Assembly (NCBI GenBank): GCA_031285245.1
Contig: JAITWN010000164.1
Span: forward strand, 1-6,128
Direction of reading: 5' to 3'
From: Chromatiales bacterium
Lineage (GTDB): Bacteria; Pseudomonadota; Gammaproteobacteria; SZUA-140
DNA length: 6,128 nt
Shown: one piece after another, positions 5,105 to 6,128 of the stretch
Layout of the letters: every line of letters begins with the position of its first letter
Numbering within the stretch: position 1 is the stretch's first letter
Notes under the pieces: model-generated
The model's database searches: none
Told to the model about the DNA's origin: nothing
The model's input: only the letters and a program-made list of their open reading frames with translations
Made by a program: the position numbers and the translations under genes

Positions 5105-6128
5105 GCGCGCGTCCGGCGCGCGCGCGCGGCAGATGCCGCGGCAATGAAGCCTGAAAACAGCGGATGGCCATCACGCGGATTTGAAGTGAATTCGGGATGA
5201 AACTGCGCCGCGACGAACCAAGGATGATTCGGCAACTCGATCATCTCGACCAATTGACCGTCGAGGGAACGACCCGAGATACGCAGGCCCGCACGTTCCA
5301 GCGTTTCGACATAACGCTGATTGACCTCATAACGATGGCGATGACGCTCAGAGATGATTGGCGCACCATAGAGTTTCTCAGCGAGCGAGCCCGGCACCAG
5401 CCGGCACTGCTGCGCGCCAACGCGCATGGTGCCGCCAAGATCGGACTGCTGCGAGCGACGCTCAACGCCGCCTTCTGAAGTCATCCATTCGGTAACGAGC
5501 GCAATCACCGGATACGGCGTATCGGCGCGGAATTCCGTGCTATGCGCACCCGCAAGCCCGGCCTTGTGGCGCGCGTATTCAATGACGGCGACCTGCATAC
5601 CAAGACAAATGCCAAGGTATGGCACCTGCTTCTCACGTGCGTAGCGTGCGGCTTGAATCTTGCCTTCGATACCGCGCTCGCCAAAGCCGCCTGGCACCAG
5701 GATCGCATCGACATCATCGAGGCATGCGGTGCCATTGCGGTCGATCTGCTCGGCATCGATGTAATTGATGCGCACGCGCGTACCGGTTTGAATACCGGCG
5801 TGGATCAACGCTTCGGAGAGCGATTTGTAGGCTTCGGTGAGATCGGTGTATTTGCCGACGAGGCCGATGGTCACTTCACCGGTTGGATTTTCCAAACGCT
5901 GCACGATATCGCGCCAGGCGCCAAGATCAGCCGGCGGCGCATTGATATGCAGTTTCTCGGTAACGATGGCATCGAGCCCCTGTTCATGGAACAGCACCGG
6001 AATCTTGTAAATGCTGTTGACATCAAGCGCCGAGATCACAGCGCGCTCTTCAACGTTGGTGAAGAGCGCGATCTTGCGTCGCTCATCCTGCGGCAACGGC
6101 CGATCGCTACGACACACCAACACATCGG
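5101..6128 (-). CDS. pyrG: CTP synthase, C-terminal part (5' end outside window)
   Basis: PyrG aminates UTP to CTP using glutamine and ATP. In full proteins an N-terminal synthetase domain is followed by a glutamine amidotransferase domain. The visible ~342 codons begin inside the synthetase domain, at DVLVCRSDRPLP, and include ERRKIALFTNV, then the linker and the whole amidotransferase domain. Numbering from the GTG at 6123, GGFGERG is at 145-151 and the nucleophile is C173 in YLGICLGMQ. H309 and E311 in QFHPEF complete the triad, and ERHRHRYEVN is at 259-268. The frame is open to the right edge, so that GTG is an internal Val, not a start. About 200 residues are missing. The tail AAASAARARRTRA is Ala/Arg-rich and encoded by nearly pure GC. 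The stop overlaps the kdsA ATG. Confidence 0.98.
   Translation of the reverse strand, partial: DVLVCRSDRPLPQDERRKIALFTNVEERAVISALDVNSIYKIPVLFHEQGLDAIVTEKLHINAPPADLGAWRDIVQRLENPTGEVTIGLVGKYTDLTEAYKSLSEALIHAGIQTGTRVRINYIDAEQIDRNGTACLDDVDAILVPGGFGERGIEGKIQAARYAREKQVPYLGICLGMQVAVIEYARHKAGLAGAHSTEFRADTPYPVIALVTEWMTSEGGVERRSQQSDLGGTMRVGAQQCRLVPGSLAEKLYGAPIISERHRHRYEVNQRYVETLERAGLRISGRSLDGQLVEMIELPNHPWFVAAQFHPEFTSNPRDGHPLFSGFIAAASAARARRTRA
5105..5121 (-). promoter_or_regulatory. GC hairpin immediately before the kdsA start
   Basis: On the minus strand GCGCGC, a 5-base loop CGGAC, and GCGCGC form a perfect 6-base all-GC stem ending right at the kdsA ATG. It covers where an SD would sit, and no purine-rich SD is visible. 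Ribosomes finishing pyrG would open it, so kdsA translation may depend on pyrG translation. This is inferred from the sequence only. Confidence 0.4.

Noticed and set aside
5116..5128. Alternating GC run as a Z-DNA element with its own function
   Set aside because: It encodes the Ala/Arg tail of PyrG and is short; nothing else supports a structural role beyond the hairpin noted at the kdsA start.
4520..5200. A 226-codon plus-strand open frame opposite kdsA
   Set aside because: It lies wholly antisense to an intact, strongly conserved gene and its junction with pyrG, and its translation resembles no family. It is a byproduct of codon bias in GC-rich DNA.
6121..6123. GTG at 6123 as the start of pyrG
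   Set aside because: The frame continues to the right edge (Asp codon at 6126-6124) and the sequence is mid-domain CTP synthase.

Overview
The window looks like chromosomal DNA of a gammaproteobacterium, most likely of the Xanthomonadales (Xanthomonas/Dyella/Rhodanobacter side). The grounds are the gene order pyrG-kdsA-eno-ftsB-ispD-ispF, the Cys-type (metal-dependent) KdsA and the overall protein resemblance to that group. This assignment comes from remembered family sequences, not from a search. Base composition is moderately GC-rich and even throughout. No phage, IS, CRISPR or tRNA signal is visible.

Layout. Positions 1-1029 (+) hold the C-terminal ~342 codons of a class I-beta DAHP synthase-like protein, cut by the left edge. 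Positions 1030-1164 are a convergent intergenic gap with a palindromic, REP-like G/C-rich element. From 1165 to the right edge everything is on the minus strand. In transcription order (right to left) this is: the C-terminal two thirds of pyrG (cut by the right edge), kdsA overlapping it by ATGA, a 193-base gap with a probable eno promoter/leader, eno, ftsB (GTG start, long basic N-tail), ispD and ispF. Gaps within eno-ftsB-ispD-ispF are 9, 21 and 3 bases, so these four are almost certainly co-transcribed.

How the genes fit together. Enolase makes phosphoenolpyruvate (PEP). KdsA uses PEP to make KDO-8-phosphate for lipopolysaccharide, and the convergent DAHP synthase uses PEP to start the shikimate pathway. 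PyrG makes CTP, which IspD consumes in the MEP isoprenoid pathway and which activates KDO later. IspF acts two steps after IspD. FtsB is a divisome membrane protein. The block therefore links central metabolism to envelope synthesis and division, a well-known conserved neighbourhood.

I found no undescribed system. The points most worth a second look are: substitutions at normally conserved positions of the DAHP synthase-like protein; the hairpin-occluded, SD-less kdsA start; the palindromes in the eno leader; the long FtsB N-tail; and the loss of the usual truD/surE continuation after ispF beside a REP-like repeat.
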